From: Planctomycetota bacterium | GTDB lineage: Bacteria > Planctomycetota > B15-G4 > JADJEK01 | Direction of reading: 5' to 3' | Assembly: GCA_016795255.1 (NCBI GenBank) | Contig: JAEUIB010000012.1 | Location: forward strand, 1-8,502 | Length of the DNA: 8,502 nt | Translations under genes and position numbers: made by a program | Notes under the pieces: generated by a model | Told to the model about the DNA's origin: nothing | Seen by the model: the letters and a program-made list of their open reading frames with translations, nothing else | Databases searched by the model: none | Shown here: positions 1 through 7,757 of the stretch, piece after piece | Numbering within the stretch: position 1 is the first letter of the stretch | Layout of the letters: each line of letters opens with the position of its first letter

Positions 1-3000
1 CGCACGTGGACGCGAACGGTCGTCGACACCAGGTCCAGATCGACGAACTCGGTTTGGCCCGCGGCAACGTTGTACTTGCGGCGACACAGCATCTCGTATG
101 CGAAGCCGTCCGCGGACTTCGTCACACCGAACAATCCCAGTTCCACCGGACCGGGCGCGATCGCATCGAGCGCGAACTCTCCTCGATCGTCGAGCTCGAT
201 CCACGCGTTGCCTTGCGCGTGCGTGATCTGGACCTGCGAACCGCGCTGCGGTTCGCCGTCGATCGTCACGCGTCCGCGGATCGCCGCCGCCGCGGACGAC
301 CCGGGTGTCACCAGGTCGAGGTCGAGGCGCGTGACCTTGCCGGCGTTCACGCCGATCTGCGCGTGATACAGCGGTTCGACGCGCCTCGAGAACCGCTCGA
401 ACCACGAGGACGGCTCACCGGCCAGCAGGCGCTCGTGGATCTCGAGCTGGTACTCGCCGTCCGGCAAGCCCTGGAGCGCGAACTCGCCGCGGCCGTCGGT
501 CAGTGACGTCGACGGAACCTGCGGTGCTCCGCGCACGAGGCGGTTCTCCTTGACGATCGCGACCATCAGCGGCTCCGACGGCGGACTGCCCGACAGCAGC
601 ACGCGACCCTCGACGGCGCCGCCGCGATGCATCGAGACCTCGAACTCCGTCGTGCCGGCGCCGACCGGCTCCTCGACGCGTGCGAAGCCGGGACGCTCGA
701 CGACGAGCACCACGGACTCGTCGATCGGGAGTCCCCGCAGGACCGCATTGCCGCTCGCGTCGGTGAACACGCGCGTGATCGCGTCGATCACGATCCGCGA
801 CTCGCCGTTCCGGAACGCCGACACGCGCGCCGCCTCGATCGGAGCGCCGCCGTCGGCGGCCAACACGCGCGTCGTCAGCGCGCGTTCGTCGACGAGTCGC
901 ACCTCGACGGGCTTCGACGCGCCGCTCGCGTCGACCTCGAACATCGCAGTGGCGAAACCGCTCGCGCGCACCGTGAGTTCGTAGATGGCGGGCAGAAGGT
1001 CACGGATCTCGTGATGTCCGTCCCCGATGGGATCGGCATGCACGCGAAGATCGGCGTCGTTGCCGAGCAACACGGATTCGAGTCGGGCTTCCTGACGTGG
1101 GCGCAGCAGGAACTCCGGCGCATCGATCGCCGCGCCGCGCGCGTCGAGCACCACGAGCTCCAGCGTCACCGTGGTCGGGAGCTCGATCGTCAATTCGTCC
1201 ACGTCCTCGGCGGGCGGCGCCATCCAAGGTTCCCGCGCGCTGCGGCGAGCGGCCGCGAACACGTCGTGGAACTCCGGCACGTTGGGCGCCGTGAATCGAC
1301 CGTTCGCATCGGTGCGATTGCAGCGTCGCGCGACGACGATGCCGCCGACTTCCGGCATCACGCCGAGGACGACCTCGGCATCCGGCACCGGTCGTCCTGC
1401 CGCGTCGACGACGCTTCCGGTGACCGTGCGACCGCGCGTCATCTCGATCGAGCCGACGTCGCGTCCCGTCGTTCCCGACGGGAACGGTCCCTTGCACGCG
1501 GCGACGTACCCTGCGCGGTCCACGACGACGGACAGCGATCCGATCGGCACGGCGGGGAATCGGAACGTGCCGTCGGCGCCCGACGTCGTCGTCGGCACGG
1601 GCAGTCGATCGATCAACCGGGCGAGCCATCGAGGCGGACTCATGACCGTCAACGCACCGGCCGTCGACTCCGCGTGCCGGCGCATGAACACGCTCGAGCT
1701 CGTCAAGTGATGGAGTCCGATCGAGCCGATCGGCAGCGGAACCGCGACGACGCGTACTCGCGCGCCGGCCAGCGGCTCGCCGGCCTCGTCGACGACGGTG
1801 CCGGACAACGCTAACCAACCGCCGCCCACCACGTCACCGACGTCTTTCGAGACGCCGGCGCGCAGTGCGCGATCGACGACGCGCAGCGTCGATCGCTCGG
1901 CGCCGAGATCGATGCCGAGCGCATGCGTCGCCGACGCGTTGGCCCCGGGCAACACGAAGCGCCCGTCGGCGCCGGTGCGGGCGTGGGCGACTTCGACTTG
2001 GATCGGGAGTTCGCGATCGAACGTCGCGTCGAGCACGCCGATCCACGAACCGAACTCGACTTCGAACAGCGTGACCTCCACACCGGCGACGGGTCGGCCA
2101 TCGGCCTCGAGCACGCGGCCCTCGATCCGCGCGAGGTCGGGATCGACGGCGGCGGGCCACGTCGCGCGGGGCGTATCGAGGTCGTCGATCCGCGCGGAGG
2201 GAACCTCGTTCCGGGAAGCGTCGGCGCTGGGCGTCGCGACCGGCGGCGCAGTGACGGTGCTTTCGCTTCGACCGGCGTGCGCGACGTCGTTCGCATCCGT
2301 CGTCGTCACGAGTGCCGGCGGCGCTTCGTCGTCGTGCAACACGAACCACGCCGACGCGGCGAGCACGAGGGCGGCGACGCTGATCACGGGGAGCTTCGAC
2401 ACGACGATTCCTCCGACGACGGAAGCGGCCGCGGTCTGCGCCGCGGAAGCGGCGACCGGAGCCGGGGCATGAGCGACGGCATGTTCGAGCACCGCGTGGC
2501 GCGCGGCAGCGAGCGAGCGCTTCGACAACAACGCGCCGAACGTCAGCGCCGTCAGACCGTGCGGCAGGATCTGCTTCAACAGCGCGAGGCCGCGCGTGAT
2601 CTGCATGCGGACGACGCCAGGGCTGCGGCCGAGGTCGCGGGCGATCTCGTCACCGCCGCGTTCGTGGCGCAGCTTCGGTTCCAGCACCTCGCGGTAGATC
2701 GCCGGCAGGCCGGCCAGCGCGCGCTCGACCTCGGCCGCGAACTCGCGGCGCTCGGCGTCGGTGTGCGGATCGGACGTCGTGCCGTGGCCGAGGCGATCCG
2801 CGTCGAGGAAGCGGTTCTGCTTCCGGCGCGTGTTCGCCGCGTGCTTCGCGAGGATGCCGACGAGCCACGGCTCGATGCGCCGCGTGCCGTCGAACCACTG
2901 CGCCTTCTCGATCGCCGTGACGAACGTCGCTTGCAGCAGGTCGTCCGCGAGGCTGCGGTCGCGCACCAGCATGCGCGCGAGCTTCAGCAGCTCCGGCGCC

Positions 3001-3086
3001 GTCCGATCGAACAACGCGGCGAGCGCACCGCTGTCCCCGGTCTCGCGATAGCGCTGGAAGAGCCGATCTGGTTCGAGATCCCGCAT
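1..3086 (-). CDS. Membrane-anchored ECF sigma factor fused to carboxypeptidase-regulatory-like repeats (3' end outside window)
   Basis: The gene reads from ATG 3086-3084 to the window edge without a stop (1028 codons visible, C-terminus missing). Residues 1-175 form an ECF sigma factor. Sigma2 lies at about 15-92 with region 2.2 motif ADDLLQATF (47-55) and the promoter-melting segment ending in WLVGILAKHAANTRRKQNR (74-92). Sigma4 lies at about 112-173 with LPAIYREVL and the helix-turn-helix EIARDLGRSPGVVRMQITRG. An Ala-rich linker follows, then one membrane helix, KLPVISVAALVLAASAWFVL (231-250), and an acidic/Thr-rich linker. From about 317 there are roughly seven beta-sandwich repeats of the carboxypeptidase-regulatory-like type, starting near 317, 420, 551, 640, 735, 823 and 933, each with a G-x-V..G.P..GA.V core and a D..G.F turn (for example SGTVVDEAGEPLAGARVRVV, EGRVLEADGRPVAGVEVTLF). 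Inferred topology: sigma domain in the cytoplasm, repeats outside. Sigma factors with C-terminal membrane extensions are known in planctomycetes. No separate anti-sigma gene is visible, so the tether may control activity. The frame was checked at several points and stays the same. Confidence 0.9.
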   Translation of the reverse strand, partial: MRDLEPDRLFQRYRETGDSGALAALFDRTAPELLKLARMLVRDRSLADDLLQATFVTAIEKAQWFDGTRRIEPWLVGILAKHAANTRRKQNRFLDADRLGHGTTSDPHTDAERREFAAEVERALAGLPAIYREVLEPKLRHERGGDEIARDLGRSPGVVRMQITRGLALLKQILPHGLTALTFGALLSKRSLAAARHAVLEHAVAHAPAPVAASAAQTAAASVVGGIVVSKLPVISVAALVLAASAWFVLHDDEAPPALVTTTDANDVAHAGRSESTVTAPPVATPSADASRNEVPSARIDDLDTPRATWPAAVDPDLARIEGRVLEADGRPVAGVEVTLFEVEFGSWIGVLDATFDRELPIQVEVAHARTGADGRFVLPGANASATHALGIDLGAERSTLRVVDRALRAGVSKDVGDVVGGGWLALSGTVVDEAGEPLAGARVRVVAVPLPIGSIGLHHLTSSSVFMRRHAESTAGALTVMSPPRWLARLIDRLPVPTTTSGADGTFRFPAVPIGSLSVVVDRAGYVAACKGPFPSGTTGRDVGSIEMTRGRTVTGSVVDAAGRPVPDAEVVLGVMPEVGGIVVARRCNRTDANGRFTAPNVPEFHDVFAAARRSAREPWMAPPAEDVDELTIELPTTVTLELVVLDARGAAIDAPEFLLRPRQEARLESVLLGNDADLRVHADPIGDGHHEIRDLLPAIYELTVRASGFATAMFEVDASGASKPVEVRLVDERALTTRVLAADGGAPIEAARVSAFRNGESRIVIDAITRVFTDASGNAVLRGLPIDESVVLVVERPGFARVEEPVGAGTTEFEVSMHRGGAVEGRVLLSGSPPSEPLMVAIVKENRLVRGAPQVPSTSLTDGRGEFALQGLPDGEYQLEIHERLLAGEPSSWFERFSRRVEPLYHAQIGVNAGKVTRLDLDLVTPGSSAAAAIRGRVTIDGEPQRGSQVQITHAQGNAWIELDDRGEFALDAIAPGPVELGLFGVTKSADGFAYEMLCRRKYNVAAGQTEFVDLDLVSTTVRVHV
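2400..2414 (-). promoter_or_regulatory. Possible internal ribosome binding site and GTG start at the sigma/membrane junction
   Basis: Inside the sigma-fusion gene the minus strand has GGAGG (2414-2410), seven bases before an in-frame GTG (2402-2400, residue 229). That spacing equals the one at the main start. A product from this GTG would begin MSKLPVISVAALVLAASAWF, which resembles a signal anchor, and would contain the membrane helix and repeats without the sigma domain. The GGAGG is also simply two Gly codons, so it may be chance. Confidence 0.35.
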
Positions 3087-3092
3087 GCTGTG

Positions 3093-3100
3093 CCCTCCTC
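3093..3100 (-). promoter_or_regulatory. Ribosome binding site of the sigma-fusion gene
   Basis: On the minus strand GAGGAGGG ends seven bases before the ATG at 3086. It contains a perfect GGAGG Shine-Dalgarno core (3098-3094). This fixes the start, which also agrees with the expected N-terminus of an ECF sigma factor, where sigma2 begins about 15 residues in. Confidence 0.75.
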
Positions 3101-3141
3101 GTCGGAGACGCAGCGAACGCAACGCGGAAAATCGAACGAGG
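3097..3141 (-). repeat. Inverted repeat that could hide the sigma gene's ribosome binding site
   Basis: Immediately after the stop of the upstream gene the minus-strand transcript reads CCUCGU (3141-3136). It is perfectly complementary to ACGAGG (3102-3097), which overlaps the Shine-Dalgarno GAGGAGGG of the sigma gene. A U-G pair can extend the six pairs to seven. The loop between the arms is 33 nt. Pairing would mask part of the ribosome binding site, and ribosomes ending on the upstream gene would disrupt it. This would give translational coupling. Six pairs can occur by chance in DNA this GC-rich. Confidence 0.3.
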
Positions 3142-4449
3142 TCACTTCGCCGGCTTCAGCGACTTCACCAAGTCCTGGAAATCCGCTTCCGCGTCCTTCG
3201 ATGCGCCCGCTCCGCCGATCCATTGGACCGCGAGTTTGCGCTTCGGCCCCGCCACCGTCAGCGCTCCGACGACACGCCGATCGCCTTTCAGCGACGCTTC
3301 GTAGGTGATCGCCTTGCCGAGAGCGGTCTTCGACTTCTTGAACTTCGGGTCGATGAACCCCGACTTCACGACCCCCGCTTCGAACGACTCGATGTAGGTG
3401 TCCGTCGTCGGATCGCCGTCCTCGTCGAGCAGCGTGAACTTGATGAGGTTCTGGCGGTCGTCCCGCGTGTCGATGAATTGAGCCATCGTCTTCGCGTCCT
3501 TGGACGGCAGGCGCGCCCAATACGCCGGCAACGAGCACTGGAATCCGGCCGCGGCGAACGAATGCGCGTTGTCGCGGAACTTGCCGGTGGTGGCGAGGCT
3601 CGCCGCCGGATCGCCGACGACTTTCGTCGTCACGGTGCAGGTGAGTCGGAGCGACCCGCTCATCACTCCGGCGGATGGCCCGGTCCCCGTGAACCCGACC
3701 GTCCCGGAGGCCGTGATCTTCGTCAGGCGGCGCTCGCCGAGGTTCAGCTCGCAATCGCCGTCGACGGCGAACGCGAGATCGGCCGTCATGCCGTCGTCGT
3801 CGACGATCGAATCGACGAACTCGAGATGCATCTTCAACGCCGCGACGGACGTGCTCGGATCGACACCGACGAGCGTGATCGTCGCGTCGCCGATCCTGGG
3901 CTCGCCCTCGGGATCGAACAGCGTCTGGATCAGCCCCTCTGCCTCGAACGGATAGGCGGTGCCCACGACCGCGGCTTCCGGCAGGCCGAGCCAGAGCCCG
4001 ACGAACGCGCTCTGCCGCAACAGTCCGTCCAAGTCCTCTTTCGGCAACATGCGCCCGCCGAGCGTCGCCCGCTGCGTCTTCCCGTCGCTGGTGAAGGTGA
4101 CGGCGAGTCCGGTCCACGCCGGGTCCGCGTTCGCGCCGTTGTTGGTCTCCCGCGCTTCGAGCCAGGTCCGGCGCTGCTCGGACGCGGACGACTCCGAGTC
4201 GAGCGACAGCATCTGATCGAGCATCCGTTGCGTCCGAACCATCGATACCGGAACCGAACGCTTGTTGGCCTTCAGCGCCAGCTCCAGCGTGCCCTTGGCC
4301 TCGGATCGAAGGTCGACCTGGATCGACTTTCCCGCCGGGAACTGGCAGCGCAAGTCGATGGGGCCGGACGCAGCCGGTGCGGGCGTGGGGTCCTGCGTGA
4401 ACGTGGAGAGGGCGACGATCCACGCGAACGTGGCATTTGGAACGAGCAT
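3142..4449 (-). CDS. Probable exported protein of unknown function, 435 aa
   Basis: I do not recognise a named family. The chosen ATG (4449-4447) is followed by a short hydrophobic stretch, ATFAWIVALSTFTQ (residues 6-19), and a Pro/Ala-rich segment (PTPAPAASG), which resembles a signal peptide with a cleavage region. The n-region lacks Lys or Arg, which is unusual. An in-frame GTG 20 codons upstream (4509-4507), preceded by AGGAG, would add Arg residues and is an alternative start. GGGAAG lies eight bases before the ATG. The mature part is rich in beta-strand-like stretches and has four Cys residues. The last ~145 residues (from about 290) read F-Q-C-S-L-P-A-Y-W-A-R-L and end ADFQDLVKSLKP, a layout resembling PsbP/LpqN-like domains; this is a fold-level guess. 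The gene lies 55 nt upstream of the sigma-fusion gene on the same strand, so co-transcription is likely. It is divergent from the kinases. Confidence 0.8.
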   Translation of the reverse strand: MLVPNATFAWIVALSTFTQDPTPAPAASGPIDLRCQFPAGKSIQVDLRSEAKGTLELALKANKRSVPVSMVRTQRMLDQMLSLDSESSASEQRRTWLEARETNNGANADPAWTGLAVTFTSDGKTQRATLGGRMLPKEDLDGLLRQSAFVGLWLGLPEAAVVGTAYPFEAEGLIQTLFDPEGEPRIGDATITLVGVDPSTSVAALKMHLEFVDSIVDDDGMTADLAFAVDGDCELNLGERRLTKITASGTVGFTGTGPSAGVMSGSLRLTCTVTTKVVGDPAASLATTGKFRDNAHSFAAAGFQCSLPAYWARLPSKDAKTMAQFIDTRDDRQNLIKFTLLDEDGDPTTDTYIESFEAGVVKSGFIDPKFKKSKTALGKAITYEASLKGDRRVVGALTVAGPKRKLAVQWIGGAGASKDAEADFQDLVKSLKPAK

Positions 4450-4636
4450 GCGAGGGGCTTCCCGTGGCGCAGGGTCTAGGCAGAGTCGCGCGAAGATAGG
4501 CGCGGACACCGGTTCAAGGAACTCCTGGCAGCTTGCCGACCTGACACCGGGCAGCCCATGGGATCTCCGGTGCGTGCGGTAGAACGACGGCGGTCGCAGA
4601 CCTCGGCTTCCCCTCCTTCGTGGACTTCGAGTGAGC
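4450..4636. promoter_or_regulatory. Divergent intergenic region expected to carry promoters for both units
   Basis: This 187-nt region separates the start of the exported protein (minus strand) from the start of the first kinase (plus strand), so both promoters should lie here unless the kinase is transcribed from further away. I see no convincing -35/-10 pair on either strand. An ECF-like GGAAC at 4518-4522 has no matching -10 element. An 8-bp palindrome CCCATGGG lies at 4555-4562. The region has the same GC-rich composition as its surroundings. Confidence 0.4.
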
Positions 4637-7600
4637 ATGGACGCGGATCGAATCACGCAGCAGAGCCGCGCGCCCCAGAGCGTCAACGACCTCGTCGCAC
4701 TCGTGCTCGAACGCATCGAGACCGACGGCCCGCGCGTGATCGACGAACTTTGCGCGAGTCATCCCGAGCACGCCGACGCGCTGCGGCGCCGCGTCTCGCA
4801 CCTCCGTGAACTCGGTCTGCTGCACGCGGGTCCGGACCACGTGCCCGGCAAGCTGCCCGAGCAGATCGGCGGCCACCGACTGAAGAAGATGCTCGGCGGC
4901 GGCGGGATGGGCGTCGTCTACCTCGCGCAGGACGAGAAGCTCGGGCGCGAAGTCGCCTTGAAGATGATCCGTCCGGAGCTCGACTACTTCCCCGGCGCAC
5001 GCGCGCGATTCCGTCGCGAGATCGAGACGATCGCGCGGCTCCAGCACCCCGGCATCGTGCCGATCTACGCGGTCGGCGAGGACGGCGGCGTCCCGTACTT
5101 CACGATGGAGCGCGTGCATGGCTGCACGCTCGATCGCGCGCTCGACGCGCTGCGCGTCCCGGGCACGCCGTGCGACACCGGCGCCGACCTGCAGCGCGCG
5201 ATCGCGTCGAAGACCGACGATCACGAGTCGCCGCTCGAGCCCGGCTACGTGTTCGGCGGCAGCTTCGAGGAAGCCGCGCTGCGCATCGTGCGCCAAGTCG
5301 CCGAAGCCCTCGAGCACGCACACCGCCGCGGCGTCCTGCACCGCGACGTGAAGCCGTCGAACATCATGGTGACGCCCGAGGGGCGCGCGATGCTGCTCGA
5401 CTTCGGTCTCGCCGTCGGCGAGGAGAACGCGCGGCTGACGCGCAGCGGGACGCGCGTCGGCTCGCTGTCGTACATGCCGGTCGAGCAGGCCGAGGGCGAC
5501 ATGGCCGCGGTGACCGCGCGCTCCGACGTCTACTCGCTGGGCGTCTCGCTGTACGAGCTGCTGACGCGCGACGTCCCGTACAAGGGCTCGAGCCAGCAAG
5601 CGACCGCGCAGGCGATCGCCGACGGCAGGCCGCGCGCGCCGCGCCAGCGCAATCCGGCCGTCACGTGGGAAACGGAGACGGTGTGCCTGACCGCGATGGC
5701 GGTCGACGCGAACGACCGATACGCGAGCGCGGCCGACTTCGCGCGTGATCTCGAGAACGTGCTGGAAGGTCGTCCGATCGATGCGCGGCGGGCGAGCTTT
5801 GCGCGGATCGCGTTGCAGTGGGCGCGACGACGGCCGGCCCAGGCCGCGGCGGTCGCGCTCGGGATCACGTTGCTCGTCGCGGTGCCGACGACGCTGTACC
5901 TGAAGGAACGCGACGCCAAGGAACGCATCGCCGACGAACAGCGCCGGACGCAGGAAGAACAGCGCAAGGCGACGCACGAAGCCGAGCGCGCCGCACGCCA
6001 CTTCAAGATCGCACTCGGCGCGGTCAACACGCAGTTGCGCGAGCTCGCGGTGCGCGAACTGCGCTTCGTGCCGCAGATGGAGCCGGTGCGGCGCAAGCTC
6101 GTCGAGGAAGCGCTGAGCCTGATGCAGGAGCTCGGGGCCGAGACCTCCGCCGATCCGGCCGTCCGCCTCGCGATGGCCGAAACGTATGCGGGCGTCGGCG
6201 TGATCCAGGCCGAGCTCGGCGACATCGTCGCGTCGGATGCGACGTTCGCGAAGCAGCAGGACCTGCTGCGCGCGCTCGCCGCGGAGCAACCGGCCGACCG
6301 GAACATCGCGCGGGAACTCGCGGTCGCGACGCGCAGCCGATTCACGTTGCCGCGAACGCGCGGCGACTTGGTCCAGGGCTTGGCGGTGCTCGACGACGCG
6401 TTGAAGCAATTCGAAGCGCTGGTGGGCCGCCCCGATGCGGGCCCTCGCGAGCACCAGGAGTTCGCGATCACGCTCTACAACCGCGCCGTCGCGGTGCTGT
6501 TCCGTGATCCGCAGGCGGGAGAACCGTTCCTCGGTCGGTCGCTCGCGGAGTTCGAGATCGCTGGACTCAGCCGTGGGAATCCCCGCGACGAGGCCGTGGT
6601 CGCCGCGAGTCAGCGGCACGCGATGGCGCTGAACGCACGCGGGATCATCTGCGACGACACCGGGCGTTGGGCGGAATCGATCGCCGCGTACGAGGCCGCC
6701 GAGGCGCTCCTCGAGCCGGTCGCGGCGGCATGGCCCGATCGCGCCGACGTGATCAGCGAACTCGCGGCCATCCTGTTGAACTCGACCAGCGCGTACTTGA
6801 ACGAGGGCCGCACCGACGCCGCCGAGACCGCGGCGCTGCGATCGATCGATCTGATGAAGCCGCTGGTGCGCGACTATCCGCGGATCCAGCAGTACCGCAT
6901 CGACCTCGCCAATGCGTACATGAGCTACGGCGTCGTGCTCGAGCGGGCGGATCGGCAATCGAAGATCGGCGATTCGTATCGCGCGGCGAAGGACCTCTAT
7001 CTCGCGCTCGCGGCCGAGGATCCCGGCAACCAGGTGGTCCTGTCCGGTCTCGCCAAAGCGTGGGGCAACCTCGCGAACGGTCTGCTCGACACGGGCGACG
7101 ACCAAGGAGCGATGGAGGCCGCGGAACAAGCGACCGCGATCCTGAAGCGCCAGCTCGAGGCCGATCCGACCAGCGTCGATCTCGAGAACACGCTCGGCGG
7201 GTCGCTGCATGCCGTGGCGATCGCGAAGAAGAACCTCGGCGACCGAGCCGGCGCGCGCGCGTTGCTGCTGGAAGCGATCGCGCATCAGGACGCCGTCCTG
7301 CAGCGGGCTCCGACGTACACGTTCGCGATCCAGTTCCGCTGCAACCACTTCCTCAAGCTGGCGGAGGTGCAGCGACTCGACGGCGACTACGTCGGTGCGC
7401 TCGCCACGGCGCAACGGATGGTCGACACGGCTCCGAAGGACCCGCTCCAGTGGCGGCGACTGGCCGCCGAGTACGGAGCCGCGGCGAAGCGGGCGGCCGT
7501 CGACGAAACGTTGAGCCCCGACGACCGGTCGCAACGATCGCAGGACTACGTGCGGAAAGCTCTCGAGCTGCTGTCCACCGCACTCGACATGGGTTATTCG

Positions 7601-7696
7601 GATCGCGACTATCTCGAGACGAGCGAGTCGTTCGATCCGCTGCGGGACGAGCCGGGATTCCGGACGCTCGTCGATCGGCTGCCTCGCAAGTCGTGA
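4637..7696 (+). CDS. Transmembrane serine/threonine protein kinase with C-terminal TPR region
   Basis: The protein (1019 aa) has a ~50-residue helical N-terminal domain (about 17-61, VNDLVALVLERIE...ALRRR). A PknB-type kinase domain follows at about 79-378: Gly-rich loop LGGGGMGVVYLA (86-97), VALK Lys109, alpha-C Glu128 in RREIE, catalytic loop HRDVKPSN (235-242, Asp237), DFG Asp255, SDVYSLG. All catalytic residues are present, so it should be active. The APE motif is changed to PVE (YMPVEQ), and about 40 extra residues lie between the hinge and the HRD helix. One membrane helix spans about 403-422. A charged coiled coil (about 423-458) and a long TPR-like region follow, with repeats recognisable near 517, 668, 712, 808, 852 and 904. 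The C-terminus ends SFDPLRDEPGFRTLVDRL, a common end of TPR proteins. Expected topology: kinase inside, TPR region outside. ATG 4637 was chosen; GTG 4631 is also possible, and neither has a strong Shine-Dalgarno. The kinase phosphorylates Ser/Thr of unknown targets. Confidence 0.93.
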   Translation: MDADRITQQSRAPQSVNDLVALVLERIETDGPRVIDELCASHPEHADALRRRVSHLRELGLLHAGPDHVPGKLPEQIGGHRLKKMLGGGGMGVVYLAQDEKLGREVALKMIRPELDYFPGARARFRREIETIARLQHPGIVPIYAVGEDGGVPYFTMERVHGCTLDRALDALRVPGTPCDTGADLQRAIASKTDDHESPLEPGYVFGGSFEEAALRIVRQVAEALEHAHRRGVLHRDVKPSNIMVTPEGRAMLLDFGLAVGEENARLTRSGTRVGSLSYMPVEQAEGDMAAVTARSDVYSLGVSLYELLTRDVPYKGSSQQATAQAIADGRPRAPRQRNPAVTWETETVCLTAMAVDANDRYASAADFARDLENVLEGRPIDARRASFARIALQWARRRPAQAAAVALGITLLVAVPTTLYLKERDAKERIADEQRRTQEEQRKATHEAERAARHFKIALGAVNTQLRELAVRELRFVPQMEPVRRKLVEEALSLMQELGAETSADPAVRLAMAETYAGVGVIQAELGDIVASDATFAKQQDLLRALAAEQPADRNIARELAVATRSRFTLPRTRGDLVQGLAVLDDALKQFEALVGRPDAGPREHQEFAITLYNRAVAVLFRDPQAGEPFLGRSLAEFEIAGLSRGNPRDEAVVAASQRHAMALNARGIICDDTGRWAESIAAYEAAEALLEPVAAAWPDRADVISELAAILLNSTSAYLNEGRTDAAETAALRSIDLMKPLVRDYPRIQQYRIDLANAYMSYGVVLERADRQSKIGDSYRAAKDLYLALAAEDPGNQVVLSGLAKAWGNLANGLLDTGDDQGAMEAAEQATAILKRQLEADPTSVDLENTLGGSLHAVAIAKKNLGDRAGARALLLEAIAHQDAVLQRAPTYTFAIQFRCNHFLKLAEVQRLDGDYVGALATAQRMVDTAPKDPLQWRRLAAEYGAAAKRAAVDETLSPDDRSQRSQDYVRKALELLSTALDMGYSDRDYLETSESFDPLRDEPGFRTLVDRLPRKS

Positions 7697-7700
7697 GCAC

Positions 7701-7733
7701 GTGGTTGTCGCGGGAGCGACACCGCGGAACCAC
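7701..7733 (+). repeat. Inverted repeat (hairpin) between the two kinase genes
   Basis: Starting four bases after the stop of the first kinase, GTGGTT (7701-7706) pairs perfectly with AACCAC (7728-7733). Inside it two mutually exclusive inner stems are possible: GTCGC-GGGA-GCGAC (7707-7720, five pairs with a four-base loop) or CGCGG (7709-7713) with CCGCG (7722-7726) around an eight-base loop. There is no T-run after it, so it is not a classical intrinsic terminator. It could limit read-through, act as an RNA processing or stability element, or tune expression of the second kinase. Confidence 0.45.
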
Positions 7734-7757
7734 CAACACCCGGGGGACACGTCGTCG

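Noticed and set aside
1000..2349. Minus-strand open frames at 1000-1818, 1811-2296 and 1834-2349 as separate genes
   Set aside because: They are out of frame with the continuous sigma-fusion reading frame and Arg-rich with no domain.
627..3308. Two long plus-strand open frames (627-1814 and 1923-3308)
   Set aside because: They are antisense to the sigma-fusion gene, whose opposite frame shows well-formed sigma and beta-repeat motifs. These plus-strand translations are His/Arg/Asp-rich and domainless.
2984..4423. Minus-strand open frame of 479 codons overlapping the exported protein
   Set aside because: It is another frame of the same strand, with Arg-rich low-complexity translation. It is incompatible with the signal peptide and beta-rich protein in the chosen frame.
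3085..4479. Plus-strand open frame of 464 codons
   Set aside because: It is an antisense shadow of the exported protein gene, Arg-rich with no domain.
4450..4530. Minus-strand TTGAAC and TATCTT as a promoter for the exported protein
   Set aside because: The spacing is only 13 bases, well short of the usual 16-18, and the boxes are weak matches.
4518..4545. GGAAC as an ECF-type -35 for the first kinase
   Set aside because: No plausible -10 element lies at the proper distance, and five bases are easily found by chance.
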